DNA of 64,000 nucleotides from JAADJA01 sp963840975 (GCA_963840975.1 CAWJBC010000021.1:372001-436000), one strand, 5' to 3'. Numbered from the stretch's first letter, positions 35,363-43,882 are shown. The notes: generated from the sequence alone by a model not told the origin. Made by a program: numbers and translations.

Positions 35363-36237
35363 ATCAATCCTTTGTCTTTAAGGATGGCTTCGAGAATCTG
35401 CGATTTCCCATCACTGAGTGGAGTCAATGGGGGGCGCAAGGTTCCGTTAATCAAACCCATCATTTCAAGTGCTTTTTTGGCAGCCATTGGATTCGATTCG
35501 AAACGGCAGGCTTCAAACAAGAGATAATATTCGGTGTGTAAGCGCCTGGCTTCAGTGTTATTACCTTCAAGTGCAGCGTTGATCATTTTACCCATCACGT
35601 CAGGAACGACATTGCCTGCAACCGAAAAAGATCCTGCTCCACCAAATGCTACGGTCGGGTAGGCGGTTGTGTCTTTTCCGGTAAAAACCAGGAAATCATC
35701 GTTTCGGGTGAGGTAGATGATTTTCGCCAGGTGGTCAATCTCTTTTTTGCCATCTTTGGTGGCCACGATATTCGGATGTTGGGCAAGTATTGCAGTCATT
35801 TCCGGAGTCAGTTCAACACCTGTTCTTCCTTTTGAGCTATGAAGTATGATAGGGACGGGTGAAGCATCTGCCAACTTTTCATAATATTGCACGAGTGCCG
35901 CAGGTACCGGAAGTACCATGAATGGGGAGAATGCAACGACATAATCAGCCCCAATATCTGCATACATTTTTGCACGGTCAATTGAGTCCTGCGTACCGGC
36001 GAGGCATAAATCAGGAAGAATCAACTTTCTGCCTTTGGCTTCTTCAACTACTATTTCCACAAGGCGAAGAACTTCTTTGGTGGTCATCAATGTATTTTCA
36101 CCGGTTACTCCCAATGGGGCAATCCCGGCAATTTCAGAATCCACCTGCATCCTGACCAACCGACGAAGAGCCTCCTCATCAAGGGAGTAATCTGCTTTAA
36201 ATGGAGAAATCAATAAAGTATAAGCACCTTTTTTCAT
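35359..36237 (-). CDS. DapA/NanA-superfamily aldolase lacking the DapA catalytic relay
   Basis: A 292-residue TIM barrel of DHDPS length. Lys161 (ATKDGKKE) and Arg138 (GRTG) stand at the E. coli DapA positions, so a Schiff-base aldolase is likely. The proton-relay residues are not kept: position 44 is Val (PLGVTGEN), 107 is Met (SPFMVLP), and 133 is His (ILHSSKG) instead of Tyr. True dihydrodipicolinate synthase activity is therefore doubtful, and a pyruvate-dependent aldolase or dehydratase for another substrate is more plausible. It is the first gene of a coupled operon with a GHMP kinase and an SDR. Confidence 0.82.
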   Translation of the reverse strand: MKKGAYTLLISPFKADYSLDEEALRRLVRMQVDSEIAGIAPLGVTGENTLMTTKEVLRLVEIVVEEAKGRKLILPDLCLAGTQDSIDRAKMYADIGADYVVAFSPFMVLPVPAALVQYYEKLADASPVPIILHSSKGRTGVELTPEMTAILAQHPNIVATKDGKKEIDHLAKIIYLTRNDDFLVFTGKDTTAYPTVAFGGAGSFSVAGNVVPDVMGKMINAALEGNNTEARRLHTEYYLLFEACRFESNPMAAKKALEMMGLINGTLRPPLTPLSDGKSQILEAILKDKGLI

Positions 36238-36469
36238 CTGTTTAAAATTTTAGCCACGAATCACATAAATAAAACAAATAGATTGATTTTTACAATTTGC
36301 ATCAATACATTGATACCCGCTGTTTGATCATCATAGGTGAGTTAAAATGGATAATCATGGACGATTCATTTTTATTAATAATTTTTTGCAAAGTAATGGA
36401 ATATGATGAAATGTTTCTGGTTTTGCTACGCCGAATTGTTCACCAAATATTTAACATTATTAACTAAAA
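36238..36469. other. Gap between the aldolase operon and mscL
   Basis: AT-rich DNA with no convincing gene. GCCACGAATCACAT near 36251 resembles the start of the degenerate CACGAA/CACAGAG repeat near 57.98 kb. The mscL terminator closes the right end. Confidence 0.4.
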
Positions 36470-36513
36470 TGAAAAAAACCTGCGAAACAAAGTGTCAATA
36501 CTTCATCGCAGGT
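36470..36513 (-). terminator. Intrinsic terminator of mscL
   Basis: On the minus strand the arms ACCTGCGA and TCGCAGGT are perfect 8-bp complements around a 20-base loop. They are followed by a run of seven T (36472-36478 as A on the plus strand). It lies 26 bases past the mscL stop. Confidence 0.7.
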
Positions 36514-36538
36514 AATTCAAAAAGTTACTTGTTTTTTA

Positions 36539-36955
36539 CTACTTCTTTAAAAGATCGCGGATCTCAGACAGAAGTTTTTCTTCATTTGAAGGCACAGGAG
36601 GTGGTGCCGGGGCTGCTTCCTCTTTCTTCTTCATGTTGTTCATTGCTTTAATAACCATAAAAATAGCGAAAGCAATAATGAGGAAATCAATTACAGTGTT
36701 GATGAATACACCATAATTTATTGAAACGGAGGCGTTTGTTACTTCTCCGGCACTATTTAGCACTGCATCTTTCAGTGTTAATTTGAGGCTGGAAAAGTCT
36801 ACACCACCTAAAAGGACACCAATTGGGGGCATGATCACATCAGCCACAAATGAACTGACAATTTTTCCAAAAGCGCCTCCAATGATAATACCTACTGCCA
36901 TGTCAATCACATTACCCCGCATGGCAAACTGTTTGAATTCTTTAACAATACTCAT
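36539..36955 (-). CDS. mscL: Large-conductance mechanosensitive channel
   Basis: A 138-residue protein from ATG 36955; an upstream TTG would add ten residues. The amphipathic N-terminus IVKEFKQFAMRGNVIDMAVGIIIGGAFGKIVSSFVADVIMPPIG covers TM1, of which GNVIDMAVG is the diagnostic core. A periplasmic loop follows, then TM2 (FINTVIDFLIIAFAIFMVIKAMN) and a charged C-terminal bundle (EEKLLSEIRDLLKK). It forms a homopentamer that releases solutes on hypo-osmotic shock. It is a single gene with its own terminator. Confidence 0.95.
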   Translation of the reverse strand: MSIVKEFKQFAMRGNVIDMAVGIIIGGAFGKIVSSFVADVIMPPIGVLLGGVDFSSLKLTLKDAVLNSAGEVTNASVSINYGVFINTVIDFLIIAFAIFMVIKAMNNMKKKEEAAPAPPPVPSNEEKLLSEIRDLLKK

Positions 36956-37107
36956 AATCATTTTTTTTGGTTGATACTGATGCAAAGATAAATTAAATTT
37001 TCGTTTGAAAATTGATGAATATTTTCTGACTAAAACTAAACACAGTCAATAATGAACTCAGGCATCAATCTTCACGGAGAATTTAGGAGAGAGAAGTTAC
37101 CACAAAA

Positions 37108-37668
37108 TCAATCTACCGTTTCGCTGGTTCCAAATTTTTTGATGATTTTACCGGATGTTGTAAAAGAAATGCCCTGGTTCATCTGGGTGGTAATCATTAT
37201 GGCTTCGATGATGGGGCTGCTGACATGTTTTTGTGTGCTCCATTCCACAATGAAATTGGCGCCGGTTCCTCCCGATTTATCTTTTTCGTTAATAATAAAA
37301 TTAACAGTTTCCAATGGTTGAAGCTGAACCGGCTTTGAAATGAATTTTTTAAGCAGATCACCCTTAGTGTTGTGAAAATTGATGTTTTTCAACGTAATCA
37401 GATTTTCAAGATCGGTGTTATGAATACTTAAAGTGGCAGCTAACTCAATTGTTTTACCGGCATCACCATAAAACACCTCTGAATATATGGGAACGTAAAT
37501 AAGTTCTCCATACCAACTCGACGAGTCAATTTCGATGAGATAAGTGTTCTTAAACTTGGTTATTTCAGTGCCTGTATTGCGATCCTGGTCTGTAGGTAAT
37601 ATTTCCTGTTTGCAACTTACTCCAAAAAGCAAACATATAATGACCGTGAAAAGTGTAGGTGTTTTCAT
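37108..37668 (-). CDS. Putative lipoprotein of unknown function
   Basis: A 186-residue protein with a lipoprotein signal (LLFGVSC, Cys19). The mature part has alternating beta-type segments (TYLIEIDSSSWYGELIYVPIYSEVFY, ELAATLSIHNTDLENLITL, VNFIINEKDKSGGTGANFIVEW). Together they suggest an immunoglobulin-like or DUF3124-type fold; I recall DUF3124 lipoproteins reading similarly but am not certain. It is probably anchored in the outer membrane facing the periplasm. No operon partner. Confidence 0.7.
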   Translation of the reverse strand: MKTPTLFTVIICLLFGVSCKQEILPTDQDRNTGTEITKFKNTYLIEIDSSSWYGELIYVPIYSEVFYGDAGKTIELAATLSIHNTDLENLITLKNINFHNTKGDLLKKFISKPVQLQPLETVNFIINEKDKSGGTGANFIVEWSTQKHVSSPIIEAIMITTQMNQGISFTTSGKIIKKFGTSETVD

Positions 37669-37770
37669 ATTTGAGCGTTCAAAAATTATTGTTCAAATAT
37701 AAACAATTATCCATTGATTAAGGGTGATTTTTACATTTCGTCAACTTTTTTTATTAATTTTAATACAGAC

Positions 37771-37924
37771 GGCGGTTTTGGAATTAAAAAGATCCTGGTC
37801 ATTAAAAATCAGTAATACCGAAGTGATTTATGTAATAGTCCAGGTTTTTTGAAATGGCTTTTGCATGATGGACTATAACATAAATCTGCTCGATATTAAC
37901 CAGAGTAGGAAATTAAAAACCGCC
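37771..37924. repeat. 154-bp fold-back (MITE-like) element
   Basis: The outer arms GGCGGTTTT and AAAACCGCC are perfect. The inner arms ATTTATGTAATAGTCCA (37826-37842) and TGGACTATAACATAAAT (37869-37885) are 17 bases with one mismatch. Sections between them (AATT, CCTGGT/ACCAG) also pair in register. The whole stretch folds on itself with a 26-base loop and codes for nothing obvious. It lies about 200 bases from a broken toxin-antitoxin pair. Confidence 0.7.
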
Positions 37925-38120
37925 CTTCATGCCAGACTATTTTGAATTTCACTTTGGTATAATTTACATAATGATCTCTTTGTGAATTTATCATTATGGC
38001 AGTTTACAATGGAAAATAAATTTCTGATTGTGTTGACACATAAAATAGGATTTCCTGAATAATCCCTTTTTAATTAAGAAATTTGCTGTTAAAATTTAAT
38101 GGGACTTAAAAATAATCATT

Positions 38121-38328
38121 ATGAGCAGCAAAAGAGATACTTCAGCAAGCCTTGAAACTGAAACCTAATGAACGGGTTAATCTTGTGGAAGGTTTGTTAC
38201 GAAGCCTTGGTGAACCGGATAGTACGATAGATGATATCTGGGCAGAAGAAGCAGAAAACAGGCTTAAAGCATACCGTGCCGGTAATCTTGAAGGGATTGC
38301 ATCAGAAAATATTTTCAGAGAAGAATGA
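38121..38328 (+). pseudogene. Antitoxin of the addiction-module component family, frameshifted
   Basis: From ATG 38121 the frame closes after 15 codons. Dropping one A from the AAAA at 38130-38133 restores a 68-residue protein reading MSSKEILQQALKLKP, then NERVNLVEGLLRSLG and IWAEEAENRLKAYRAG. This is the conserved pattern of the TIGR02574-type antitoxin paired with RelE/ParE toxins. Its stop overlaps the toxin ATG (ATGA), as expected for the intact operon. A sequencing error in a 4-base run is possible, but the partner is also broken. Confidence 0.75.
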
Positions 38329-38615
38329 AGGTAATATTTTCAAAGATTTCACAACAGGAACTTATTGATGCAGTTCTATACTATGAACTGGAATATCAGG
38401 GGCTTGGTAAACGATTGAAGGAAGAAGTCAGGAAATCAATAATAAGGATTTCTGAATATCCTGAAGCCTGGTCAATTGAACGTGGCGAAATCAGAAAATG
38501 TATAATCCATAAATTTCCCCTTAAACTACTTTAATCAATCGAAAGTGATCATATCTTTATTATTGCTGTTGCCCACCAGCACAGAAAACCTGATTATAGG
38601 GTGGATAAAGAATAA
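38325..38615 (+). pseudogene. RelE/ParE-type toxin with premature stop
   Basis: The open part (69 residues) begins KVIFSKISQQELIDAVLYYELEYQGLGKRL and reaches HKFPLKLL. An in-frame TAA at 38532-38534 then stands where relatives have Tyr. The same frame continues after the stop as SIESDHIFIIAVAHQHRKP and ends at 38615, which is the usual ParE/RelE C-terminus (HIxIIAVAHxxRxPxYW). The lost C-terminus contains strands needed for activity, so the toxin should be dead unless the stop is read through. Confidence 0.78.
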
Positions 38616-38653
38616 AATGAGGATGGGAATTCCAATATTAACATCAAAACTTT

Positions 38654-40423
38654 TTAGAAAATTCCTGCTTCCTGTAAAACCTTATCAGTCGGGTGCCCGG
38701 ATTCATTCCACCCACGCAGATGGTAATATTTTCTGACAAACGAATTAAAGTAATCAGGGTCTAATTTTTTACCCCTCATAAACCCTGCAAGCGATTCTTC
38801 CTTGAAAAATCTGCCTGGTAAAGTATCATCTTTTGAGGTTCGTCCATTGCGTAAATTGTACCTTCTGGCGAGGTGTGTCAGGCGTTCTCCAGCTTTCATC
38901 AATGAATCTGCCGTGTGGTTGGACCCTGTTGCAACATTCAGCAATTCAGCTAATTTTTCAAGATTAAGTGGAACAAAATCACAAATTACCAGACTGTTCC
39001 TTACATTTATGGTGTCAATGCCATCAGCAATAGCTTGGGGAATATCATCCACGGTGAAATCCGGACCCATTTCCTGCTCTGCGATCCATAGCCGTGTGTG
39101 ACTGGCAAAATCGGCAACTGCAAACATCACACCCATTGTAAGGGAGCCTTTCGGGTTAATCCCTGACAGTTCCATTCCAAAAGTGTTGATGGCGTAATCC
39201 TCGCTGCCTTTTCCAATCTTTTGTGCAGCCATGCGGGTTCCGTCAGTAAACAGTGAACCTACTCCTTTACGAAATGCCATTTGACTTATCAATTCACGTT
39301 GCGCCTCAGCATTGCCCCAGGTCATTTTCAGTCCGTTCCAGTCTTCAACAACTCCCTTTTCGTAACATTCCATTGCAAATGAACAGGTGATTCCTGTGCT
39401 GATGGTATCCATTCCAAGATCGTTGCACATTTCATTCGCCCAGCTAACATCTTTTATGCTGTTCACCATGCTGCCCGATCCGAGGAAGGCGGTGGTTTCG
39501 TATTCCGGTCCTTCTATTTCATGTCCGTCCCAGCGCGCCCATTTTGAACAACGGATTCCGCAGTTATAACAACTGGTGTCCTTCCAGTTCAGTTCCTCTC
39601 GCGCAGCTTCAGAACTTATCTTTTCAAAATCATCAAACTGAACCAACTGGTGATTTTTGGTCGGCAGATATTCGTACTGTTGTCCGCTCCTGACGCACTT
39701 CATCGTACCTTTAATCCTTCGGAATTTAACTCCTTCATTTCCGGTAATTTCTCGCGTGTACTTTAAATTTACTTCTTTGAATTTTTCATCATCAAAGTAA
39801 TGAATAGCTGTTTCCCCATCGGCAACAATGGCTTTCAGTTTCTTTGACCCCATTACCGCACCTCCACCGCCTCTGCCGTACTGACGATGCTTGTCAACAC
39901 CCACACAGGCGATTCTTGAAAGGTTTTCACCTGCCTGACCTATGGCTGCTACACGGGGATCTTTTCCCTGATGACGCTTGATCAGTGTATCATTTGTTTC
40001 GAAAATCCCTTTTCCCCACAAATCAGAGGCATCTCTTATTTCAATATTTTTATCAGTCACATAAAGGTAAACCGGGTTTTCCGACTGACCCGTAATGATC
40101 ATGTAATCAAATCCGGCTCGTTTGATAGCAGGACCGAAATTGCCCCCGCACTGACTATCCAGAATAGAATGGGTAAGTGGAGATTTTGTAACAAGTGTAG
40201 TTCGGGCGCTGGTTTGAACTTTTGAGCCTGTAAAGGGTCCGTTGACAAAAATAAGTGGATTATCCGGACCCAATGGATTGGGGTTAGGTGCTAACTTTTC
40301 GAGTAAAGCAAATCCAAGACCTTTACCACCAATGTATAAATCGGTCAGATTTTTTTCAGTTACGCCGATGTAATGCTTTTTGGTTGTTAAATCAACCTGC
40401 AAAAATTTACCTGTATAAGACAT
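38654..40423 (-). CDS. Tungsten-type aldehyde:ferredoxin oxidoreductase family protein
   Basis: A 589-residue AOR-family enzyme of usual length. The N-terminal pterin-binding domain contains KFLQVDLTT, YIGGKGLGF and QTSARTTLVTKSPLTHSILDSQ. The 4Fe-4S ligands C285, C288 and C292 (CYNCGIRC) plus a late Cys in SLVICDFVP are present, and GRGGGGAVMGSKKLKAI is kept. It should oxidise an aldehyde to a carboxylic acid with ferredoxin as acceptor, in the cytosol, oxygen-sensitively. No ferredoxin, MoaD-like or MoeA gene is adjacent. It is followed by a HepT gene read in the same direction only 2 bases upstream of its start. Confidence 0.92.
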   Translation of the reverse strand: MSYTGKFLQVDLTTKKHYIGVTEKNLTDLYIGGKGLGFALLEKLAPNPNPLGPDNPLIFVNGPFTGSKVQTSARTTLVTKSPLTHSILDSQCGGNFGPAIKRAGFDYMIITGQSENPVYLYVTDKNIEIRDASDLWGKGIFETNDTLIKRHQGKDPRVAAIGQAGENLSRIACVGVDKHRQYGRGGGGAVMGSKKLKAIVADGETAIHYFDDEKFKEVNLKYTREITGNEGVKFRRIKGTMKCVRSGQQYEYLPTKNHQLVQFDDFEKISSEAAREELNWKDTSCYNCGIRCSKWARWDGHEIEGPEYETTAFLGSGSMVNSIKDVSWANEMCNDLGMDTISTGITCSFAMECYEKGVVEDWNGLKMTWGNAEAQRELISQMAFRKGVGSLFTDGTRMAAQKIGKGSEDYAINTFGMELSGINPKGSLTMGVMFAVADFASHTRLWIAEQEMGPDFTVDDIPQAIADGIDTINVRNSLVICDFVPLNLEKLAELLNVATGSNHTADSLMKAGERLTHLARRYNLRNGRTSKDDTLPGRFFKEESLAGFMRGKKLDPDYFNSFVRKYYHLRGWNESGHPTDKVLQEAGIF

Positions 40424-40425
40424 TT

Positions 40426-40764
40426 TTATTTCTTTAATAATAATAGATTAACTTCATTTTCTAAAACAGGAAGATGCCGCTTTATTATGCTCCACAGGGT
40501 TTCATAGTCAACACTATCATATCCGTGAATAATATAATTCCTTACGCTTACTATTTTCCTTTGATTAGAAATGGAAATAGAACCATCAAGTTTTAAAATG
40601 CGATTTACTGCTTCACCAATGATTGTAAATTCTCTTTCAACAGCCATTTTGACCATCCTGTGTCTTTTGAAATCAGCAAAATCATTGCAATCTGCAACGT
40701 AACTTTTAATGGCAGAAATCGAAACACTTATATCATGCAAATACTTTTGAATTTCTTCTGTCAT
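40426..40764 (-). CDS. hepT: HepT-like HEPN ribonuclease toxin (DUF86)
   Basis: A 112-residue all-helical HEPN protein. SVRNYIIHGYD contains the RX4HXY motif (Arg75, His80, Tyr82), which in HepT cleaves RNA and whose Tyr is modified with AMP by the partner MntA. The upstream MntA-type gene overlaps by 32 bases, giving a complete type VII toxin-antitoxin pair. Neutralisation by AMPylation is known for the family and inferred here. Confidence 0.87.
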   Translation of the reverse strand: MTEEIQKYLHDISVSISAIKSYVADCNDFADFKRHRMVKMAVEREFTIIGEAVNRILKLDGSISISNQRKIVSVRNYIIHGYDSVDYETLWSIIKRHLPVLENEVNLLLLKK

Positions 40765-41059
40765 AAAGCAATATTTTAGTCCGATTGATTGATTTGATTA
40801 AATAAGGATTGGTCAATGATTTTTCACTAATCAAATCAATTTTTCGATTGAACAAGTCTTCTAATTCAAATTTAAAATCAAAAAAATTATCTGCATATTC
40901 AAGTAAAGGAATTTCCTGAAAAGAAACCAGAAAATCTATATCGCTGGTTTCATTGAAAGTTGGTTTAGTGGCAGAACCAAACAGATATAACCTATCAACG
41001 TGATGTTTCTCACTGAATTTTGAGATTTCATGTAAAGCATTTTCTATTAGTTTCTGCAT
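40733..41059 (-). CDS. mntA: MntA-like nucleotidyltransferase antitoxin
   Basis: A 108-residue minimal nucleotidyltransferase from ATG 41059; a TTG eight codons upstream is also open. The motif LFGSATKPTFNETSDIDFLV has the GS pair (28-29) and two metal-binding Asp (40, 42); a third acidic residue lies in KIDLIS. It should transfer AMP to the tyrosine of the HepT protein encoded by the overlapping downstream gene. It is followed by hepT and then the aldehyde oxidoreductase. Confidence 0.87.
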   Translation of the reverse strand: MQKLIENALHEISKFSEKHHVDRLYLFGSATKPTFNETSDIDFLVSFQEIPLLEYADNFFDFKFELEDLFNRKIDLISEKSLTNPYLIKSINRTKILLYDRRNSKVFA

Positions 41060-41095
41060 ATCTGTTGGATTAAAAATAATCAAATGAGAGATTTA

Positions 41096-41127
41096 CAAAT
41101 TTACGAAATACTATGTATCGCCAACAA
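41096..41127 (-). promoter_or_regulatory. Candidate promoter of mntA-hepT
   Basis: On the minus strand TTG and TAAATTTG (41096-41103) are separated by 21 bases. The element lies in the last codons of the homoserine dehydrogenase gene, and transcription would begin near 41088, about 30 bases before the mntA ATG. Confidence 0.4.
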
Positions 41128-42120
41128 ATCCGTTAAAATTGCAAACCCTGTCTCAATCTTCCCGGCTCCCGGACCAACTATGGTAACATCACCCAAAAGG
41201 TCAGTTGTGAAGGTGAGGGCATTTGTAGCGCCCATAACACCTGCAAGAGGATGAGTTAAATCAATCATTTGCGGATTTACCGAAGCGATAATCTTATCCT
41301 TTTTTCTTTCGATTGAGCCGATCAGTTTCCAGCGTTTGCCTTGTTTTTTGGCAGTTTCAATGTCCTTTGGCGTAATTCCTGTAATTCCCTTGCACGGAAC
41401 ATCATTGATTTTAATTCCGGCTCCCATTACAATATTTGCCAGTATGGTTACTTTGCCTCTCGCATCGTATCCTTCAACATCTCCCGTAGGATCAGCCTCG
41501 GCATATCCTTTATCCTGTGCAACTTTTAATACGTCGGCATAGCTCATTCCTTTTTCCATTTCGGTGAGCATATAATTCGTTGTACCGTTCATGATCCCGC
41601 GTACCTTTGAAATCTCGCAGCCCGCTAATGGTCCTTCAGTGAGGTTGATTACTGGGGTTCCGGCAACGACTGTACCTTCGATCATAAACTTTACACCATT
41701 CTTATCGGCTAATTTTTTCATTTCCGGATAGAGTAATGCGGCCGGTCCTTTATTGCTGGTAACGATATGTTTACCTGATTTTAATGCAGTTTTTACATGG
41801 TCAATCGCTGGACCTCCTGTTTGTAGGTCGGTGAAAGTTAACTCGCACCAGACTGTAGTATTTGATTTCTTGATCAGTTTTAAATTGTCCCATTCCACTA
41901 AATCTTTGGTGAATTTTTTCTTCGACTTCGCTTCTTTCATCATAAGTTCTATATCCAGCCCATTGGCATTGTAAACATTGCCATACACTGAATCAGCGAC
42001 TGCCACGATGTCGTACTTAAAACCATATTTATTTTTCAGGTACTCTTTTTTATTGAGCAGGATTTCACAAATTCCCTGTCCTACTGTACCAAAGCCTAAT
42101 AAACCAATCTTTTGTTTCAT
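41101..42120 (-). CDS. hom: Homoserine dehydrogenase
   Basis: A 339-residue NAD(P)-dependent homoserine dehydrogenase. It has GLLGFGTVGQGICEIL (Rossmann), TSNKGPAALLYPEM with the catalytic-domain Lys, EGTVVAGTPVINL, the signature GIMNGTTNYMLTEM, and AEADPTGDVEGYDARGK with the catalytic Lys-Asp region. It converts aspartate semialdehyde to homoserine. There is no ACT domain and no fused aspartokinase, so it is a short form, unlike the ThrA fusion of many Bacteroidota. It follows the metY-type gene by 22 bases; together they feed homoserine into methionine synthesis. Confidence 0.93.
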   Translation of the reverse strand: MKQKIGLLGFGTVGQGICEILLNKKEYLKNKYGFKYDIVAVADSVYGNVYNANGLDIELMMKEAKSKKKFTKDLVEWDNLKLIKKSNTTVWCELTFTDLQTGGPAIDHVKTALKSGKHIVTSNKGPAALLYPEMKKLADKNGVKFMIEGTVVAGTPVINLTEGPLAGCEISKVRGIMNGTTNYMLTEMEKGMSYADVLKVAQDKGYAEADPTGDVEGYDARGKVTILANIVMGAGIKINDVPCKGITGITPKDIETAKKQGKRWKLIGSIERKKDKIIASVNPQMIDLTHPLAGVMGATNALTFTTDLLGDVTIVGPGAGKIETGFAILTDLLAIHSIS

Positions 42121-42142
42121 ATTTATTTGTTTTAAACTGTTT

Positions 42143-43609
42143 TTATCTCTGTAATTTGGCAGAGGACGCTCCTCCTGCTGAAAATTCGGGTGAGGTTACC
42201 GGATATGTTTTTCCGTCAAGGGTTGACAACCCTCTTTCAATATCGGTTATAATATCGTCTGGATGTTCAGCACCAACGCACAATCGAATCAGGCTTGCAG
42301 GAATATCGGCGAGTTTACGTCCTTCCTCACCCTGTTGTGAATGAGTGGAAATGGCAGGAATAGTAGCAACCGATTTTATCCTACCAAGGTCTGTTGCGCG
42401 CCAGATCATATTGAACCCGTCAAATACATCACGTGCTGACTGTCCGCCACCTTTCACCCGGAATGACATCAAATGTCCGTAACGGTTTACTTTTTTACCG
42501 TAATTATCATCGTATTCGGAATCAACAAGTACAAGATATTTATTGGCTAACTCGTGTAATGGATGGGATTTAAGTCCCAGGTAGTCCACCTTTTCAATGT
42601 GTTTATGTCCTTCGAGATATTGCGCTATTTTTAAAGTTGACTGGCTCATTTTATCAACTTTTTGACGAAGGGTTCTCACATCGTTTAATGCCATAATCGC
42701 GTTAAATGGCGAAATATTCGGACCATTGTCCCTGTTGGGCAAAAGTTTGATGTAACCTCCAAAATCTGCTTTCATCTCCTCGTTTTCGATATTGGAGACA
42801 AGATTTTTTCGGGCAATAACAGCGCCTCCAATTCCGAAGCCACTGGAAGTAACGGTTTTTGAAATAGACTGTACCACAATATCAGCACCCAAAGCTAACG
42901 GACGCATCAATGCCGGGGTAGCAACCGTAGCATCAACTATCATAGGAATATTGTGACTGTGAGCCAACTCAATCACTTTTTCGAGGTCGAAAAAAGCTTG
43001 CCCGGGATTGCTTGGCATCTCACCATAAAGAAACCTTGTGTCCTTGTCAATCAGTTTTGCCCATTCATTTATATCATTAGAGTTAATCACTTTTCTCCAT
43101 TCGATATTTTTTTCTTTATTTTTCCGGATGGCAAATTGCTGGAAAGTCCCTCCGTAAACCTGGCTGGTTGCTACAAAGTTCAATTTCTGATCCGGTTTTT
43201 TTGGATCAAAAACTAAAAAAGGGTCCACAGCACTCTGAATGGCTCCCATACCAGACGAAGTTGCACAGCATGATGTTTCAATGTCGGCGCCGTAACCTTC
43301 CAAAAGAGCCAGTACACCTTCGAGGTAATACATGGAAGGATTGGCAATACGTGAATAGCACCATGTCGGGATTTCATAACCCAAAGCGGCTTCCATTTCA
43401 TCGGCATCGCGGTAAGCCTGTGAGGTTGACATATAAATAGGTTCTATGATAGAACCCTGGTTAAAATCGAGCGCTTCCTGCATCGAATAAATTCCGTGAA
43501 CGGCAATCGAATCGAATTTTTTCTTCTTCATCAATCCGATATTTGCCTGGTGCCATTGAAATGATCTTTTAGCAGCATCAATGTAAAATTTTTTACCTCC
43601 TGGTTTCAT
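42143..43609 (-). CDS. metY: O-acetylhomoserine sulfhydrylase-type PLP enzyme
   Basis: A 488-residue Cys/Met-metabolism PLP enzyme, longer than most of the family owing to an N-terminal extension (about 30 residues before FDSIAVHGIY) and inserts. TSSGMGAIQSA binds the phosphate; IVDATVATPALMRPLALGADIVVQSISKTVTSSG holds the PLP Asp and Lys251. The predicted reaction is O-acetylhomoserine plus sulfide (or methanethiol) to homocysteine (or methionine). It is operonic with homoserine dehydrogenase. A specificity for cystathionine formation is less likely but not excluded. Confidence 0.85.
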   Translation of the reverse strand: MKPGGKKFYIDAAKRSFQWHQANIGLMKKKKFDSIAVHGIYSMQEALDFNQGSIIEPIYMSTSQAYRDADEMEAALGYEIPTWCYSRIANPSMYYLEGVLALLEGYGADIETSCCATSSGMGAIQSAVDPFLVFDPKKPDQKLNFVATSQVYGGTFQQFAIRKNKEKNIEWRKVINSNDINEWAKLIDKDTRFLYGEMPSNPGQAFFDLEKVIELAHSHNIPMIVDATVATPALMRPLALGADIVVQSISKTVTSSGFGIGGAVIARKNLVSNIENEEMKADFGGYIKLLPNRDNGPNISPFNAIMALNDVRTLRQKVDKMSQSTLKIAQYLEGHKHIEKVDYLGLKSHPLHELANKYLVLVDSEYDDNYGKKVNRYGHLMSFRVKGGGQSARDVFDGFNMIWRATDLGRIKSVATIPAISTHSQQGEEGRKLADIPASLIRLCVGAEHPDDIITDIERGLSTLDGKTYPVTSPEFSAGGASSAKLQR

Positions 43610-43667
43610 AAAAATGTTGTTAAGTATTGTTTAAAAAGTATTGTTTTCTTTAATAAATGAAACTTTA

Positions 43668-43698
43668 CAAAACTATTACATCGCAAATAATAATCCAA
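43668..43698 (-). promoter_or_regulatory. Candidate promoter of the metY-hom operon
   Basis: On the minus strand TTG (43696-43698) and TAGTTTTG (43668-43675) are separated by 20 bases. Transcription would begin near 43662, giving a leader of about 50 bases. The leader contains AACAATACTT twice in direct repeat but no recognisable SAM riboswitch. Confidence 0.45.
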
Positions 43699-43882
43699 TG
43701 AAACGGTGAATTAATTATGAAAAATCAGCTTATTTTTAAAAATTCTAATCTGTAACGGCTGGTTTAGAATTAATTGTAAGAAATAGGAACAAAAGAACAG
43801 CTTTGTTGTTTCAATTTGTAAGATTTAAGATTTACGCGGATTTTAGTTAATTTCGCCCCGTTAAAAAAATCAAAGAATATTT

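Noticed and set aside
36403..36651. Rightward open frame of 82 codons
   Set aside because: It overlaps the mscL gene and its terminator on the other strand and has no protein-like pattern.
43610..43700. Possible SAM riboswitch upstream of metY
   Set aside because: The predicted leader is only about 50 bases, very AT-rich, and shows none of the conserved SAM-I or SAM-II sequence blocks that I know.
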